A stretch of DNA of 64,000 nucleotides, taken from positions 62,001 to 126,000 of the forward strand of contig JADKIP010000016.1 of assembly GCA_016721185.1 (NCBI GenBank), read 5' to 3'. Made by a program: the position numbers and the translations under genes. Below are positions 30,138 through 40,697 of the stretch, piece after piece. The first letter of the stretch is position 1, and each line of letters starts with the position of its first letter. The notes under the pieces are model-generated. The model was not told the origin of the DNA and did no database searches. It saw only the letters and a list, made by a program, of their open reading frames with translations. Source of the DNA: Candidatus Dechloromonas phosphorivorans. Its GTDB lineage: Bacteria; Pseudomonadota; Gammaproteobacteria; Burkholderiales; Rhodocyclaceae.

Positions 30138-30566
30138 ATGGCTATCGAACGCACCCTCTCAATTATCAAACCTGACGCTGTTGCCAAGAACGTTATTGGC
30201 AAGATCTACTCCCGTTTTGAATCCAATGGCCTGAAGGTTATTGCTTCCAAAATGGCTTGGTTGTCCCCGCAGGAAGCCGGTCAGTTTTACGGCGTGCACA
30301 AAGAGCGTCCTTTCTTCAAGGATCTGGTTGATTTCATGATCTCCGGCCCGGTGATGATCCAGGTGCTGGAAGGCGAAAGCGCCATTGCCAAGAACCGCGA
30401 ACTGATGGGCGCGACTGATCCGAAGAAAGCCGATGCCGGCACGATCCGCGCTGATTTCGCTGAATCCATCGATGCCAACGCCGTTCACGGCTCTGATGCA
30501 CCGGAAACCGCCGCCGCGGAAATTGGCTTCTTTTTCCCGGGCATGAACGTTTATTCAGGTCGTTGA
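30138..30566 (+). CDS. ndk: Nucleoside diphosphate kinase
   Basis: A 142-residue enzyme that moves the gamma-phosphate of ATP onto nucleoside diphosphates. The phosphohistidine lies in [10 protein letters not shown], and the start [18 protein letters not shown] is typical. GCGGAG lies 8 bases before ATG 30138. The REP-like palindromes at 30581-30639 separate it from rlmN. Confidence 0.97.
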   Translation: MAIERTLSIIKPDAVAKNVIGKIYSRFESNGLKVIASKMAWLSPQEAGQFYGVHKERPFFKDLVDFMISGPVMIQVLEGESAIAKNRELMGATDPKKADAGTIRADFAESIDANAVHGSDAPETAAAEIGFFFPGMNVYSGR

Positions 30567-30580
30567 TTTAAATATCCGTC

Positions 30581-30639
30581 GTCCCCGTGCAAGCGGGGAC
30601 TCAGTTTGTGCTGAATTCCCGCTCCGGCGGGAATGACGG
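30581..30639. repeat. Two REP-like palindromes between ndk and rlmN
   Basis: GTCCCCG/CGGGGAC (30581-30600) and CTGAATTCCCGC/GCGGGAATGACGG (30611-30639). The second matches the ATTCCCGC element found at 26744. They may slow transcription or protect mRNA ends. Confidence 0.6.
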
Positions 30640-30645
30640 TTTAGG

Positions 30646-31743
30646 ATGCTGATGCAAAACCTTTTAGATTTCGATGCCGAAGGCCTGACTGCCTGGTTTG
30701 CCGAGCAGGGTGAAAAGCCCTTCCGCGCCAAGCAGGTGCTACGCTGGATTCATCGTTCGGGCGTGGCGGACTTCGACGCCATGACTGATATTGCCAAAAG
30801 CCTGCGTGAAAAGCTCAAGGCAACGGCGGTAATCGCGCCGCCCACCGTGGTTTCCGACAAGGTTTCGGAAGACGGAACACGTAAATTTTTGATCGATGTC
30901 GGCAATGGCAATGCGGTGGAAACGGTGTTCATTCCCGAGGTCGAGCGCGGCACGTTGTGCGTGTCGACGCAAGCCGGTTGCGCGCTTGATTGCGCTTTTT
31001 GTTCGACCGGCAAGCAAGGTTTCAACCGCAATCTGACGGTGGCGGAAATCATCGGCCAGGTTTGGCTGGCCAACCGCGCCCTCGGTGCGGTGCACGGTGA
31101 TGAACGGGTGATTTCCAACGTCGTGCTGATGGGCATGGGCGAGCCGCTGGCCAATTTTGAAAATACGGTTACTGCGCTGCGCTTGATGCTGGACGATAAC
31201 GCCTACGGCCTGTCGCGCCGCCGTGTCACCGTCTCAACTTCCGGCCTGGTGCCGGTGATGGATCGTCTGCGCGACGAGTGTCCGGTGGCTTTGGCGGTCT
31301 CACTGCATGCGCCGAATGATGCGCTACGCGATGAATTGGTACCGATCAACCAGAAATATCCGCTGGTCGAATTGATGGCCGCCTGCCGCCGTTATCTGGA
31401 AAAAGCGCCGCGCGATTTCATCACTTTCGAGTACGTCATGCTCGAAGGTGTGAACGACAGCGACACCCACGCCCGCCAATTGATCAGTCTGGTCAAGACG
31501 GTGCCGTGCAAATTCAACCTGATCCCTTTCAATCCCTTTCCAGGCTCGCCATTTCTGCGTTCGCCGGCTGAACGGGTACGGCGTTTTGCCGATATTCTGA
31601 TGGCCGCCGGTATCATCACCACAACGCGCAAGACGCGGGGCGACGATATCGATGCCGCTTGTGGTCAATTGGCCGGTCAAGTCAAGGACAAGACCAAGCG
31701 AACAGCCGGGCGGGTTATCGCTCTCAAGGAGATCAGGCCATGA
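30646..31743 (+). CDS. rlmN: 23S rRNA (adenine2503-C2)/tRNA methyltransferase RlmN
   Basis: A 365-residue radical SAM methyltransferase. The cluster motif CALDCAFC is preceded by the catalytic cysteine region and followed by [12 protein letters not shown]. The [12 protein letters not shown] motif and the late [20 protein letters not shown] (second catalytic Cys) are family marks. It methylates A2503 of 23S rRNA. Its stop overlaps the pilF start (ATGA). It is the first gene of a plus-strand run through der. Confidence 0.97.
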   Translation: MLMQNLLDFDAEGLTAWFAEQGEKPFRAKQVLRWIHRSGVADFDAMTDIAKSLREKLKATAVIAPPTVVSDKVSEDGTRKFLIDVGNGNAVETVFIPEVERGTLCVSTQAGCALDCAFCSTGKQGFNRNLTVAEIIGQVWLANRALGAVHGDERVISNVVLMGMGEPLANFENTVTALRLMLDDNAYGLSRRRVTVSTSGLVPVMDRLRDECPVALAVSLHAPNDALRDELVPINQKYPLVELMAACRRYLEKAPRDFITFEYVMLEGVNDSDTHARQLISLVKTVPCKFNLIPFNPFPGSPFLRSPAERVRRFADILMAAGIITTTRKTRGDDIDAACGQLAGQVKDKTKRTAGRVIALKEIRP

Positions 31744-32540
31744 TGAACTTTTCGCTGAAACACGGGATTGTGGGCGTTTGTCTCGGTGCGCTGTCGGTTT
31801 TTGCCGCGCAGGCGCAGTACACCTTTGAACAGCCGGCGAATACGCGGACGCAGAATGCGAATGACCCGCGTAACCGGGCCAAAATTCATACCGAGCTTGG
31901 CGCCATGTATTTTCAGGGCGGCAGTATGTCGGTTGCGCTCGATGAGCTGGGTATCGCGCTGGCTGCCGATTCCAGCTATTTTCAGGCGTACAGCATTCGC
32001 GGTCTGGTCTACGGTGCGCTCAAGGAATATGGCAAGGCTGAGAGCGACTTCCAGCGGGCGTTGAGCTTGGCGCCGAATGACCCGGAAGTGAATAATAATT
32101 ATGGCTGGTATTTGTGTGACACCGGCCGAGAGCGCCAGTCGATCGCCTATTTTCTGAATGCCTTGAAAAGCCCGCTCTACGAAACGCCTGAGCGCGCTTA
32201 TACCAACGCCGGAACCTGCGCGTTGAAAGCGGGTGATCTCGACGGTGCGCAGGGTTATTTACTGCAGGGCATCCAGTTGTCGCGTGATGGCGGCATGACG
32301 GCGCGTTTCCAGATGGCCAAGCTGCTTTACAAGCGCGGGACGCTCGAAGAGGCCCGGCTTTATCTTGCCGATGTGTTCAAAGTGATGGAGCCGCCAACCG
32401 CTGAAGCGATTTGGTTGGGTTTACGGATCGAGCGCAAGTTGGGCAACCGGGTCGCAGAGGGCGGCTTTGCCTCGCAACTTCGTGGCCGCTATCCTGCTTC
32501 GCCTGAGTATCAAGAATTCCTCAAAGGTAATTTCGAATGA
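31740..32540 (+). CDS. pilW: Type IV pilus biogenesis/stability protein PilF/PilW
   Basis: A 266-residue TPR protein. A signal peptide (ending AAQAQ) without a lipobox is followed by several TPR units (~45-230), including [20 protein letters not shown], a diagnostic PilF/PilW motif. It acts at the inner face of the outer membrane in assembly of the PilQ secretin. The location between rlmN and rodZ/ispG is the usual one. This makes it the only type IV pilus component in the window. ATG 31743 is an alternative start. Confidence 0.9.
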   Translation: MMNFSLKHGIVGVCLGALSVFAAQAQYTFEQPANTRTQNANDPRNRAKIHTELGAMYFQGGSMSVALDELGIALAADSSYFQAYSIRGLVYGALKEYGKAESDFQRALSLAPNDPEVNNNYGWYLCDTGRERQSIAYFLNALKSPLYETPERAYTNAGTCALKAGDLDGAQGYLLQGIQLSRDGGMTARFQMAKLLYKRGTLEEARLYLADVFKVMEPPTAEAIWLGLRIERKLGNRVAEGGFASQLRGRYPASPEYQEFLKGNFE

Positions 32541-33475
32541 GTGAGCAGTTGAATGGTGGTGAAGTCGCCGCCGAAAATACAAATTTGACGTCTGAACCGC
32601 ATGTCGGCGAAAAGCTAAGGCTGGCACGCGAGGCGCTCGGGATGAGTGCAACCGATATGACTCATGCGCTGAAGCTTGGCCAACGCCAGTTTGAAGCATT
32701 GGAGGCGGGCAATTGGCAGGGCTTGCCGGGGAATACTTTTGTGCGCGGCTTCGTCCGCAATTACGCCCGGCTCGTCAATATGGACCCTGCGCCGCTGATG
32801 GCTCAGCTGGATAGCAGTCTCGAAAAGCCAGCGAATAACCTGACGGTTTCGGAAAACGCACCTGCGACTATGCCGCAGGCGGGCGGGGCGTCGAGGCGTG
32901 ACCGCGCGGTTGTAGTTACTGGAATTGCGCTCGTTGTTGTTGCGGCATTGGCCTATTTCCTGATTCCCAACGATCTTTCTGTCTTGCGTGAAAGCACCCA
33001 GGGCTTGCTTGACTCGCTGGCCCGCAAGGAAGCGCCGGCGCCGGTTGCCCCGGTTGCAGCGCCGACAGTCATCGCGCCCGCCGAACCGATTTTTCCGCCA
33101 GGCACAACGCCGCAGCAGATTATGAATCCGCAGGCAACGCCCGCCGAGGCTGCACCCGGTGATGTCGCGCAAGCGTCTGCACCAAGCGCAAGCTTGCCGG
33201 CCACCGCGCCCGAAACAAAACCAGCGACGATGGCTAATGCCCCACAACTGCGTTTTGTTTTTGATAAGGAATCCTGGCTGGAAGTCCGTGATCGCGATAA
33301 CAAGCCGATTTTTTCTCAGCGCGTATCTGCCGGCACCGAGCAAACCCTCTCTGGCCCGGGACCGCTTTCGCTGGTCATTGGCTATGCACCGGGCGTGCGG
33401 GTTTTTTCGCACGGCCAGGCAGTTGATCTGGCACCCCATACCCGTGGCGAAGTAGCCCGTCTTGTTCTGGAGTAA
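32537..33475 (+). CDS. rodZ: RodZ-like cytoskeletal/helix-turn-helix membrane protein
   Basis: A 312-residue protein. An N-terminal HTH_25 domain (LRLAREALGMSATDMTHALKL...) is followed by a membrane helix (~125-145, VVVTGIALVVVAALAYFLIP), a Pro/Ala-rich periplasmic linker and a C-terminal DUF4115 beta domain (LRFVFDKESWLEVRDRD). This layout is RodZ, which ties MreB to the elongasome. It overlaps pilW by four bases and precedes ispG by four bases. Confidence 0.85.
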   Translation: MSEQLNGGEVAAENTNLTSEPHVGEKLRLAREALGMSATDMTHALKLGQRQFEALEAGNWQGLPGNTFVRGFVRNYARLVNMDPAPLMAQLDSSLEKPANNLTVSENAPATMPQAGGASRRDRAVVVTGIALVVVAALAYFLIPNDLSVLRESTQGLLDSLARKEAPAPVAPVAAPTVIAPAEPIFPPGTTPQQIMNPQATPAEAAPGDVAQASAPSASLPATAPETKPATMANAPQLRFVFDKESWLEVRDRDNKPIFSQRVSAGTEQTLSGPGPLSLVIGYAPGVRVFSHGQAVDLAPHTRGEVARLVLE

Positions 33476-33478
33476 TCC

Positions 33479-34708
33479 GTGAGTGCCCTTACCAAGCGCC
33501 TGACGCGTAGCTGCAAGATTGGTCATGTGACGATTGGCGGCAGTGCGCCGGTGGTCATCCAGTCGATGACCAATACCGATACGGTGGATTATCTGGCGAC
33601 AGCATTGCAAACCGCCGAGCTGGCTCGCGCCGGCTCCGAGTTGGTGCGCATTACGGTAAATACGCCGGAAGCTGCCGCTGCCGTGCCAAAAATCCGCGAG
33701 CATCTCGATCGCATGAATTGCAATGTGCCGTTGATTGGTGACTTTCATTACAACGGCCATCGCTTGTTGATTGATCATCCTGGCTGTGCCGAGGCGCTGG
33801 CCAAGTATCGGATCAATCCGGGCAACGTCGGTTTTGGCAAGAAAAAGGATGAGCAATTTGCCCAGATGATCGAGCTGGCCTGCAAGTACGACAAGCCGGT
33901 ACGCATTGGTGTTAATTGGGGCAGCCTTGACCAGAATTTGCTCGCCCGCGTCATGGATGAAAATAGCCGCAAGGCCGAACCGCTTGATGCGACGGCAATC
34001 ATGCGCTACGCAATGGTGACTTCAGCGCTGGAATCGGCCGCCAAGGCGGAAGAGGTCGGGCTGGCTGGCGAAAAAATCATTCTTTCCTGCAAGGTTTCCA
34101 GCGTGCAGGATTTGATTGCGATTTACCGCGAGCTTTCAAAGCGGGCTGATTACGCCTTGCACCTCGGCTTGACCGAGGCCGGCATGGGTTCCAAGGGAAT
34201 TGTCGCGTCGACCGCAGCACTCTCTGTTTTGCTGCAGGAAGGTATTGGCGACACCATTCGTATTTCCCTGACGCCGGAGCCGGGTGGCTCGCGCAGTCAG
34301 GAAGTTATTGTCGGTCAGGAAATACTCCAGACGATGGGGTTGCGGGCGTTTACGCCGATGGTTGCGGCCTGTCCTGGTTGCGGTCGGACAACGAGTACCT
34401 TGTTCCAGGAGCTGGCCGGTGAAGTACAGGATTTTGTCCGGGCCAAAATGCCGGAATGGAAGCTGCATTACGATGGCGCCGAGAACATGACGCTGGCCGT
34501 GATGGGCTGCATCGTCAATGGCCCGGGCGAATCAAAGCACGCCAATATCGGTATTTCGCTGCCGGGCACGGGTGAAGCACCGTCAGCGCCGGTTTTTGAG
34601 GATGGCGAAAAAACGGTCACGCTGAAAGGCGATAACATCGCCAATGAGTTCAAACAGATTATCGAGCGCTATGTCGAGCGCACCTACACCAAGAAACTGA
34701 AGTCATGA
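33479..34708 (+). CDS. ispG: 4-hydroxy-3-methylbut-2-enyl diphosphate synthase (IspG/GcpE)
   Basis: A 409-residue iron-sulfur enzyme of the MEP isoprenoid pathway. The Fe-S ligands are ACPGCGRTT and [13 protein letters not shown] 33479 is the start, four bases after the rodZ stop. The stop overlaps hisS (ATGA). Flavodoxin or ferredoxin is the usual electron donor. Confidence 0.97.
   Translation: MSALTKRLTRSCKIGHVTIGGSAPVVIQSMTNTDTVDYLATALQTAELARAGSELVRITVNTPEAAAAVPKIREHLDRMNCNVPLIGDFHYNGHRLLIDHPGCAEALAKYRINPGNVGFGKKKDEQFAQMIELACKYDKPVRIGVNWGSLDQNLLARVMDENSRKAEPLDATAIMRYAMVTSALESAAKAEEVGLAGEKIILSCKVSSVQDLIAIYRELSKRADYALHLGLTEAGMGSKGIVASTAALSVLLQEGIGDTIRISLTPEPGGSRSQEVIVGQEILQTMGLRAFTPMVAACPGCGRTTSTLFQELAGEVQDFVRAKMPEWKLHYDGAENMTLAVMGCIVNGPGESKHANIGISLPGTGEAPSAPVFEDGEKTVTLKGDNIANEFKQIIERYVERTYTKKLKS
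34184..34216 (-). repeat. Dispersed USS-like core (TGCGGTCGAC), inside ispG
   Basis: Core 34207-34216, minus strand. The flanking tracts are weak (CAATTCC). Confidence 0.45.
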
Positions 34709-36000
34709 GTCAAACCTTGCAAGCCGTGCGCGGGATGAACGACATCCTGCCCGACGAAGCTGAATTCTGGGAACTGTTCGAGGACACCATCCGTTCGTGG
34801 CTAAAGGGCTACGGCTATCGGCCGATTCGCCTGCCGATCGTCGAGCCGACGCCACTGTTCAAGCGCGCAATCGGTGAAGTGACCGATATCGTTGAAAAGG
34901 AAATGTATTCCTTCATCGACGGCCTGAACGGCGAAGCGCTGACCCTGCGGCCGGAAGGGACGGCTGGTTGCGTCCGCGCCGTCATTGAACACAATCTGGC
35001 GGCACGTCAGACCCAGCGTCTGTATTACATCGGCCAGATGTTCCGCCACGAGCGTCCGCAAAAAGGGCGTTATCGCCAGTTTCATCAGGTCGGCGTTGAG
35101 TCTTTCGGTATGGCTGGACCGGATATCGACGCCGAAATGATCCTGATGGGGGCGCGCCTGTGGGGCGATCTTGGACTGGAAGGCATCGAGTTGCAGCTCA
35201 ACAGCCTCGGCCAGCCGGAAGAGCGGGCCCAGCATCGCGCCGCGCTGATTACTTATTTCGAGGAAAACGCCGAGCTGCTCGATGAAGAAGCCAAGCGTCG
35301 CCTGCACACCAACCCGCTACGCATTCTTGATACCAAGAATCCGGCGATGCAGGATTTATGCACCGCAGCGCCCAAGCTGATTGATTATCTCGGTGACGAG
35401 TCACTGGCTCATTTCGAAGGTGTGCAGCGTGTTTTGCGCGATGCCGGCGTGCCCTACAAGATCAACCCGCGTCTGGTCCGTGGCCTGGATTATTACAATC
35501 TGACCGTTTTTGAATGGGTCACCGATCGTCTCGGCGCCCAAGGGACGGTTTGTGCCGGTGGCCGTTACGATGGCCTGGTCAGCCAGCTCGGCGGCAAGCC
35601 CGCGCCGGCCTGTGGTTTTGCCATGGGCGTTGAGCGTCTGATTGCCTTGATCAAAGAGTCCGGCGGTGAGCCGGCAGCCCCGGCGCCTGATGTCTATTTC
35701 GTGCATCAGGGTGAGGCGGCATCGCGTCTCGCTTTCCGGGTCGCCGAAGGTTTGCGCGATCAGGGGATCAACGTCCTTTTGCATTGCGGCGGCGGTAGTT
35801 TCAAGTCACAAATGAAGAAGGCCGATGGTAGCGGCGCAGCATTTGCCGTCATTATTGGCGACGATGAGGCGTTGACCGGGGAAGCCCAGTTGAAGCCGCT
35901 GCGCGAAGCAGGTTCGGCGCAACTAAAACTCAAAGTGGACGATCTGGCAGAAGCCATCATCGGACAAATGATTGATTCGGACGAAACGGACGAGGAATAA
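34705..36000 (+). CDS. hisS: Histidyl-tRNA synthetase
   Basis: A 431-residue class II synthetase. Motif 1 region ([15 protein letters not shown]), motif 2 ([17 protein letters not shown]), the histidine-specific [15 protein letters not shown] and motif 3 ([13 protein letters not shown]) are all visible, followed by the anticodon-binding domain. The ATGA overlap with ispG and the five-base gap to the next gene place it in the same operon. hisZ, a paralogue without charging activity, lies 7 kb downstream. Confidence 0.98.
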   Translation: MSQTLQAVRGMNDILPDEAEFWELFEDTIRSWLKGYGYRPIRLPIVEPTPLFKRAIGEVTDIVEKEMYSFIDGLNGEALTLRPEGTAGCVRAVIEHNLAARQTQRLYYIGQMFRHERPQKGRYRQFHQVGVESFGMAGPDIDAEMILMGARLWGDLGLEGIELQLNSLGQPEERAQHRAALITYFEENAELLDEEAKRRLHTNPLRILDTKNPAMQDLCTAAPKLIDYLGDESLAHFEGVQRVLRDAGVPYKINPRLVRGLDYYNLTVFEWVTDRLGAQGTVCAGGRYDGLVSQLGGKPAPACGFAMGVERLIALIKESGGEPAAPAPDVYFVHQGEAASRLAFRVAEGLRDQGINVLLHCGGGSFKSQMKKADGSGAAFAVIIGDDEALTGEAQLKPLREAGSAQLKLKVDDLAEAIIGQMIDSDETDEE

Positions 36001-36005
36001 GCAGC

Positions 36006-36644
36006 ATGGCGCACTACGATCTTGAAGAGCAGGAACAGCTGGATACGCTGAAAACCTGGTGGAAAATGCATGGCAATCTGGTGACCACCGTGGTCACGGT
36101 GTTTTGTCTGGGTGTCATTGCCTGGCAGGGTTGGAACTGGTATCAGCGAGGCCAGTCGACCCAGGCTTCGGCCATTTATGCGGTGCTTGAACAGGCCGTA
36201 GCGGCTCGTGATGCCCAGAAGATCAAGGCAGCAGCGGGTGAGTTGGCGGAGAAATTTGGTAGCACGTCGTATGCGTCTCTCGGTGCATTGCTGGCGGCCA
36301 AGCAGTCTTTTGAAGCCGGCGATCTGAAAACTGCCAAAGCACAGCTGGTTTGGGCGGCCGACAATGGCAAGGATGAAGTCAAGGATATTGCCCGTTTGCG
36401 ACTGGCTGCGGTGGCATTGGATGAAAAGGCTTACGACGAAGCCCTGAAGCAGCTTGAAGTTGGTCATTCGGCAATTTTCGATGCACGCTTTCTGGAATTG
36501 AAAGGCGACATCCTGGTTGCCCAAGGTAAAAAAGTTGAAGCACGCGCGGCCTACAAGGCCGCACAGGAAAAAGCAATGGGCAAGCCCGGTGCTGGCCGCG
36601 AATTGTTACAGCAGAAACTTGATAGCCTGGGTGAGGCCGCCTGA
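36006..36644 (+). CDS. YfgM-like tetratricopeptide membrane protein
   Basis: A 212-residue protein with a cytoplasmic N terminus (YDLEEQEQLDTLKTWWKMHGN), a single membrane helix (~25-45) and a TPR-like periplasmic part. It matches the YfgM/TPR_21 family, an ancillary SecYEG partner involved with periplasmic chaperones. The position between hisS and bamB is conserved. Its stop overlaps the bamB start (TGATG). Confidence 0.9.
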   Translation: MAHYDLEEQEQLDTLKTWWKMHGNLVTTVVTVFCLGVIAWQGWNWYQRGQSTQASAIYAVLEQAVAARDAQKIKAAAGELAEKFGSTSYASLGALLAAKQSFEAGDLKTAKAQLVWAADNGKDEVKDIARLRLAAVALDEKAYDEALKQLEVGHSAIFDARFLELKGDILVAQGKKVEARAAYKAAQEKAMGKPGAGRELLQQKLDSLGEAA

Positions 36645-37801
36645 TGTTGCGACAGCTTGCTGCTCTTGGTGCTGCCGGTTTGTTGCTGAGCGGGTGCGCC
36701 ACAGTTTCCGATTCACTTGACTCAATCAATCCGTTCACTACTGCCGGCCCAAAAATGGCGGCCTTGAAGCCGATTGCGGCGACCGCCGACGTTCGCACCC
36801 TTTGGTCGTTCAGCGCCGGCAAAGCCGGTGATTTCAGCTTCTCTCCGGCGGTTGTCGGTAATGCCGTTTTTGTTGCGGCGGCGGATGGTACGGTCAACAA
36901 GCTGGAAGACGGAAAATCAGTCTGGAAGATAAAAGCCGGCCAGCCGCTGTCGGCGGGCGTGGGTGCGAACAACCGTCTGGTCGTCGTTGGGACGTCGAAG
37001 GGTGACGTACTGGCGTTTTCGGCCGAGGATGGCAAGCCCGTCTGGCAGGCCAAAGTGACCAGTGAAGTGCTGGCGGCTCCCACCGTCGGCGACCAAGGCG
37101 TGGCAGTGAAGAGCGGCGACAACCGCGTTTTCCTGCTTGACGCCTCGGATGGTGGCCGCAAGTGGGTCTATCAGCGCTCGACGCCGCCGTTGTCGATCCG
37201 TAGTGCGGGTTCCCCGGTATTTGCTGATCAATATATTTTTGTCGGTTTCCCGGGCGGCAAGCTGGTGGCGCTCTCCATCCAAAATGGCGCACCAGTCTGG
37301 GAGGGGGCGGTTGCTCTGCCAAAAGGGGCAACCGAACTCGATCGCGTCGCCGATATTGTTGCACCGCCGGTGGTTGATGGCCGTCAGGTCTGTGCCGTCG
37401 CCTTCCAGGGTCGTGTTGCTTGTTTCGATATGGGGCAGGGCGGGGCAATGATCTGGTCACGCGATCTTTCCTCTGCCACGGGTCTGGCGCTTGATGGGCG
37501 TTATCTGTTCGTCACCGACGACAAGGGCGCCGTGCATGCGCTGGATCGCCTGTCCGGTAGTAGCTTGTGGAAGCAGGACAAGCTGTTGAACCGTCGCACT
37601 TCCGGCCCGGCTGTACGCCGTGGCTTGGTCGCGGTGGCTGATGCGGAAGGGATTGTTCATTTCCTCTCCCGCGAAGACGGGAGCTTTGCTGCCCGTCAAA
37701 AAACTGATGGCACACCTGTTCGTGCCACGGTCCAATTGCTCGAATCCGGCTTTCTGGTGCAAACCGTTGGCGGTAATACGAGCTTAATCGAGGCGCAATG
37801 A
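36644..37801 (+). CDS. bamB: Outer-membrane assembly lipoprotein BamB
   Basis: A 385-residue PQQ-like beta-propeller lipoprotein. The lipobox LLLSGC lies at about residues 14-19, and eight WD-like beta-propeller blades follow (e.g. [30 protein letters not shown]). It is part of the BAM complex that inserts beta-barrel proteins into the outer membrane. It lies in the operon between the yfgM-like gene and der (ATGA overlap). Confidence 0.95.
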   Translation: MLRQLAALGAAGLLLSGCATVSDSLDSINPFTTAGPKMAALKPIAATADVRTLWSFSAGKAGDFSFSPAVVGNAVFVAAADGTVNKLEDGKSVWKIKAGQPLSAGVGANNRLVVVGTSKGDVLAFSAEDGKPVWQAKVTSEVLAAPTVGDQGVAVKSGDNRVFLLDASDGGRKWVYQRSTPPLSIRSAGSPVFADQYIFVGFPGGKLVALSIQNGAPVWEGAVALPKGATELDRVADIVAPPVVDGRQVCAVAFQGRVACFDMGQGGAMIWSRDLSSATGLALDGRYLFVTDDKGAVHALDRLSGSSLWKQDKLLNRRTSGPAVRRGLVAVADAEGIVHFLSREDGSFAARQKTDGTPVRATVQLLESGFLVQTVGGNTSLIEAQ

Positions 37802-39135
37802 AACCTACGTTAGTCCTGGTTGGCCGACCCAATGTCGGCAAATCCACCCTGTTCAATCGCCTGACCAAGTCGCGCGACGCCATCGTCGCCGACATGCCAG
37901 GTTTGACCCGTGATCGTCATTACGGTCATGGCAAGCTGGGCAGCAAGCCTTATCTTGTGGTTGATACCGGCGGTTTCGAGCCGCTCGTCACCGAAGGCAT
38001 CATGCACGAAATGGCACGCCAGACCGAGCAGGCCATTGCTGAAGCCGATGCGGTCATTTTTGTCGTCGACGGTCGTTCCGGTGTAACGCCACACGATAAG
38101 GAAATTGCCAATAAGCTACGGCGTATTGGTCGCCCTGTTTTTATTGCGGTTAATAAATCGGAAGGTCTTGATTCCGGCATGGCCGAATCGGATTTCCATG
38201 AGCTTGGTTTGGGTGAGCCGAACGCCATTTCCGCTGCTCACGGCGAAGGCGTGCGCGGCATTGTGGATTTGGCGCTGGCCAGTTTCCCCGAGCCTGACGA
38301 GGATGAAGCAAAATCGACAGCGATTCGTGTCGCCATCGTTGGGCGTCCGAATGTGGGTAAATCCACCCTGATTAATACGCTGCTCGGTGAAGAGCGGGTC
38401 ATTGCCTTCGATGCGCCAGGAACGACGCGTGATTCGATCGAAATTGATTTCGAGCGGGGTGGTCGGAAATATGTGCTGATCGATACCGCTGGCATGCGCA
38501 AGCGTGGCAAGGTGTTCGAAACCATCGAGAAGTTTTCGGTCGTGAAAACACTGCAGTCCATTGAAGATGCCAATGTGGTTATTCTGATGGTGGATGCGCA
38601 GGCGGACATTTCCGATCAGGATGCCCATATCGCTGATTTCATCGTGCAATCCGGACGGGCGCTGGTCGTCGCGGTTAATAAGTGGGATGGTCTTGATGCC
38701 TACACGCGCGAACAAACGCGCGTGATTCTGCAGCGTAAGCTGCAATTCCTCGATTTCGCCAAATTCCACTTCATTTCGGCACGTAACAATGTCGGCCTGG
38801 AAGCCACCTTCCGTTCAGTGGACGCCGCTTTTTCGGCGGCCATGTCGAAGATGACAACGCCACGTCTGGCGCGAGTCCTGGCCGATGCGGTGGCCAAGCA
38901 GGCGCCACCCAAGCATGGGCTTTTCCGTCCGAAACCGCGTTATGCCCACCAGGGCGGTTCCAATCCACCGATCATCGTGGTTCATGGCAGTGCCGTTGAT
39001 CATATTGGCGACAGCTATCGTCGCTATCTTGAAAATGTTTTTCGTGAGGCTTTCAAGTTGCAGGGAACGCCTTTGAAAATCCAGTTTGTCGCCAGCGAAA
39101 ATCCTTTCGCCGGTAAGCCAAGAAATAAACCGTAA
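37798..39135 (+). CDS. der: GTPase Der (EngA)
   Basis: A 445-residue double-G-domain GTPase acting in 50S subunit assembly. Two Walker A motifs, GRPNVGKST, occur at about residues 8 and 183, each with DxxG and NKxD partners (NKSEG, NKWDG), and a C-terminal KH-like domain follows. It is the last gene of the rlmN-to-der run. Confidence 0.97.
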   Translation: MKPTLVLVGRPNVGKSTLFNRLTKSRDAIVADMPGLTRDRHYGHGKLGSKPYLVVDTGGFEPLVTEGIMHEMARQTEQAIAEADAVIFVVDGRSGVTPHDKEIANKLRRIGRPVFIAVNKSEGLDSGMAESDFHELGLGEPNAISAAHGEGVRGIVDLALASFPEPDEDEAKSTAIRVAIVGRPNVGKSTLINTLLGEERVIAFDAPGTTRDSIEIDFERGGRKYVLIDTAGMRKRGKVFETIEKFSVVKTLQSIEDANVVILMVDAQADISDQDAHIADFIVQSGRALVVAVNKWDGLDAYTREQTRVILQRKLQFLDFAKFHFISARNNVGLEATFRSVDAAFSAAMSKMTTPRLARVLADAVAKQAPPKHGLFRPKPRYAHQGGSNPPIIVVHGSAVDHIGDSYRRYLENVFREAFKLQGTPLKIQFVASENPFAGKPRNKP

Positions 39136-39205
39136 ATACTTCGCCACCGAGAAGTAATTTTCGGTACATTAGATAGCTCATAACAACAGACATGGAGTCC
39201 ACACC

Positions 39206-39442
39206 ATGAGCAACAAAGGGCAATTGCTACAAGACCCCTTCCTCAACGCTCTTCGCAGAGAACACGTTCCAGTTTCGATTTATCTCGTCAATGGAATTAA
39301 ATTGCAGGGCCAGGTTGAATCCTTCGACCAGTACGTCGTACTGTTGAAGAATACGGTTACCCAGATGGTATATAAACATGCCATCTCTACGGTGGTTCCG
39401 GCTCGCCCGGTAAACCTCCAGCAAGAACAAGCGGCGGAATAA
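39206..39442 (+). CDS. hfq: RNA chaperone Hfq
   Basis: At 78 residues this is the betaproteobacterial Hfq length. It has Sm1 ([28 protein letters not shown]) and Sm2 ([14 protein letters not shown] [10 protein letters not shown]) motifs. ATG 39206 follows GGAG. It forms a hexamer that pairs small RNAs with mRNAs. The hfq-hflX-hflK-hflC order is conserved. Confidence 0.98.
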   Translation: MSNKGQLLQDPFLNALRREHVPVSIYLVNGIKLQGQVESFDQYVVLLKNTVTQMVYKHAISTVVPARPVNLQQEQAAE

Positions 39443-39458
39443 TTATCGCCAGCTACAC

Positions 39459-39479
39459 GGCCCGCCGGTTTGGCGGGCC
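39459..39479 (+). terminator. GC-rich hairpin between hfq and hflX
   Basis: GGCCCGCC/GGCGGGCC with a 5-base loop. There is no T run, so it is likely an attenuating or mRNA-stability hairpin, not a full stop. Confidence 0.45.
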
Positions 39480-39505
39480 GCTGCTTCTCTCGTCCGGAAA
39501 CGCCC

Positions 39506-40660
39506 ATGATTGAACGACCAGCCGCTGGTGAGCGTGCGGTGATCGTTCAGCTCGACTTTGGTCAGGCTGATCTTGAAGATCAGCTGGAAGAAGTTAGGCT
39601 ACTTGCCGAGTCGGCAGGTGGTGACGTGGTTGCCGAAGTCCGCGGGCCTCGGCATAGTCCAGATCCTAAAACTTACGCTGGCAAAGGTAAAGTTCAGGAA
39701 ATTGCGGCCATGTTGGCAGCGACTGAGTCTGACCTGGTGATTTTTAATCATGAATTGACGCCAGCGCAGGAACGCAATCTTGAACGCGAACTCAAATGCA
39801 GGGTGATTGACCGAACCAGTCTGATTCTCGATATCTTTGCCTTGCGCGCTTCCAGCGCCGAGGGGAAGTTGCAGGTTGAGCTTGCACAGTTGGAACATTT
39901 GTCGACGCGACTGGTTCGTGGCTGGACTCACCTTGAGCGCCAGCAGGGTGGAATCGGTATGCGCGGCCCGGGGGAAACCCAGCTTGAAACCGATCGTCGA
40001 TTGTTGGGCGTTCGCGTCAAACTGCTGAAAGAGCGTCTGGTCAAACTTTCCCGGCAGCGCGATGTGCAGCGCAAGGCGCGAATGCGCGGCGATGTCCTGA
40101 ATGTTTCACTCGTTGGTTATACCAATGCTGGTAAGTCGACGTTGTTTAATGCGCTGACCCACGCTGGCGTCTATACGGCTAACCAGCTCTTTGCGACACT
40201 CGACACGACCTCGCGCAAGCTGTGGATTGAAGGTGCCGGAAATATTGTCATTTCAGATACCGTTGGGTTTATCCGGGATTTGCCTCACTCACTGGTTGAT
40301 GCCTTCCACGCAACCCTTGAAGCAGCTACCGATGCCGATCTGCTATTGCATGTAGTGGATAGCGCAAGTCACGCAAGAGACGAGCAAATATCTGAAGTTA
40401 ACAAGGTTCTTCAGGAAATCGGTGCCAGGAAAGTGAGACAGTTGATTGTCTGGAACAAGATTGACCTGACTGAGGTCTCACCCGGAATCGATCTGGATGA
40501 ATATGGTAACATCGCGCGCGCTCGAGTTAGTGCGCGCTCCGGAGAGGGTTTGGATTTCTTGCGTGAATCGCTCGCAGCGTATGCGCGAGAAAAAGCCAAG
40601 GTAAGGCAAAAAGCACTGGCAGATGCCGCTTTCGAAGCTCAACAGAATTATATTAATTGA
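39506..40660 (+). CDS. hflX: Ribosome-associated GTPase HflX
   Basis: A 384-residue GTPase. The N-terminal nucleotide-binding domain ends with GGIGMRGPGETQLETDRR, then the G domain has GYTNAGKST, DTVGFIRDLP and NKIDL. It splits stalled or stressed 70S ribosomes. ATG 39506 was chosen over an in-frame TTG at 39470 because MIERPAAGERAVIVQLDFG matches the family. Confidence 0.95.
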   Translation: MIERPAAGERAVIVQLDFGQADLEDQLEEVRLLAESAGGDVVAEVRGPRHSPDPKTYAGKGKVQEIAAMLAATESDLVIFNHELTPAQERNLERELKCRVIDRTSLILDIFALRASSAEGKLQVELAQLEHLSTRLVRGWTHLERQQGGIGMRGPGETQLETDRRLLGVRVKLLKERLVKLSRQRDVQRKARMRGDVLNVSLVGYTNAGKSTLFNALTHAGVYTANQLFATLDTTSRKLWIEGAGNIVISDTVGFIRDLPHSLVDAFHATLEAATDADLLLHVVDSASHARDEQISEVNKVLQEIGARKVRQLIVWNKIDLTEVSPGIDLDEYGNIARARVSARSGEGLDFLRESLAAYAREKAKVRQKALADAAFEAQQNYIN

Positions 40661-40697
40661 ACTCCCAACCTCGATGATTCCAACACTAGGTATTTTT

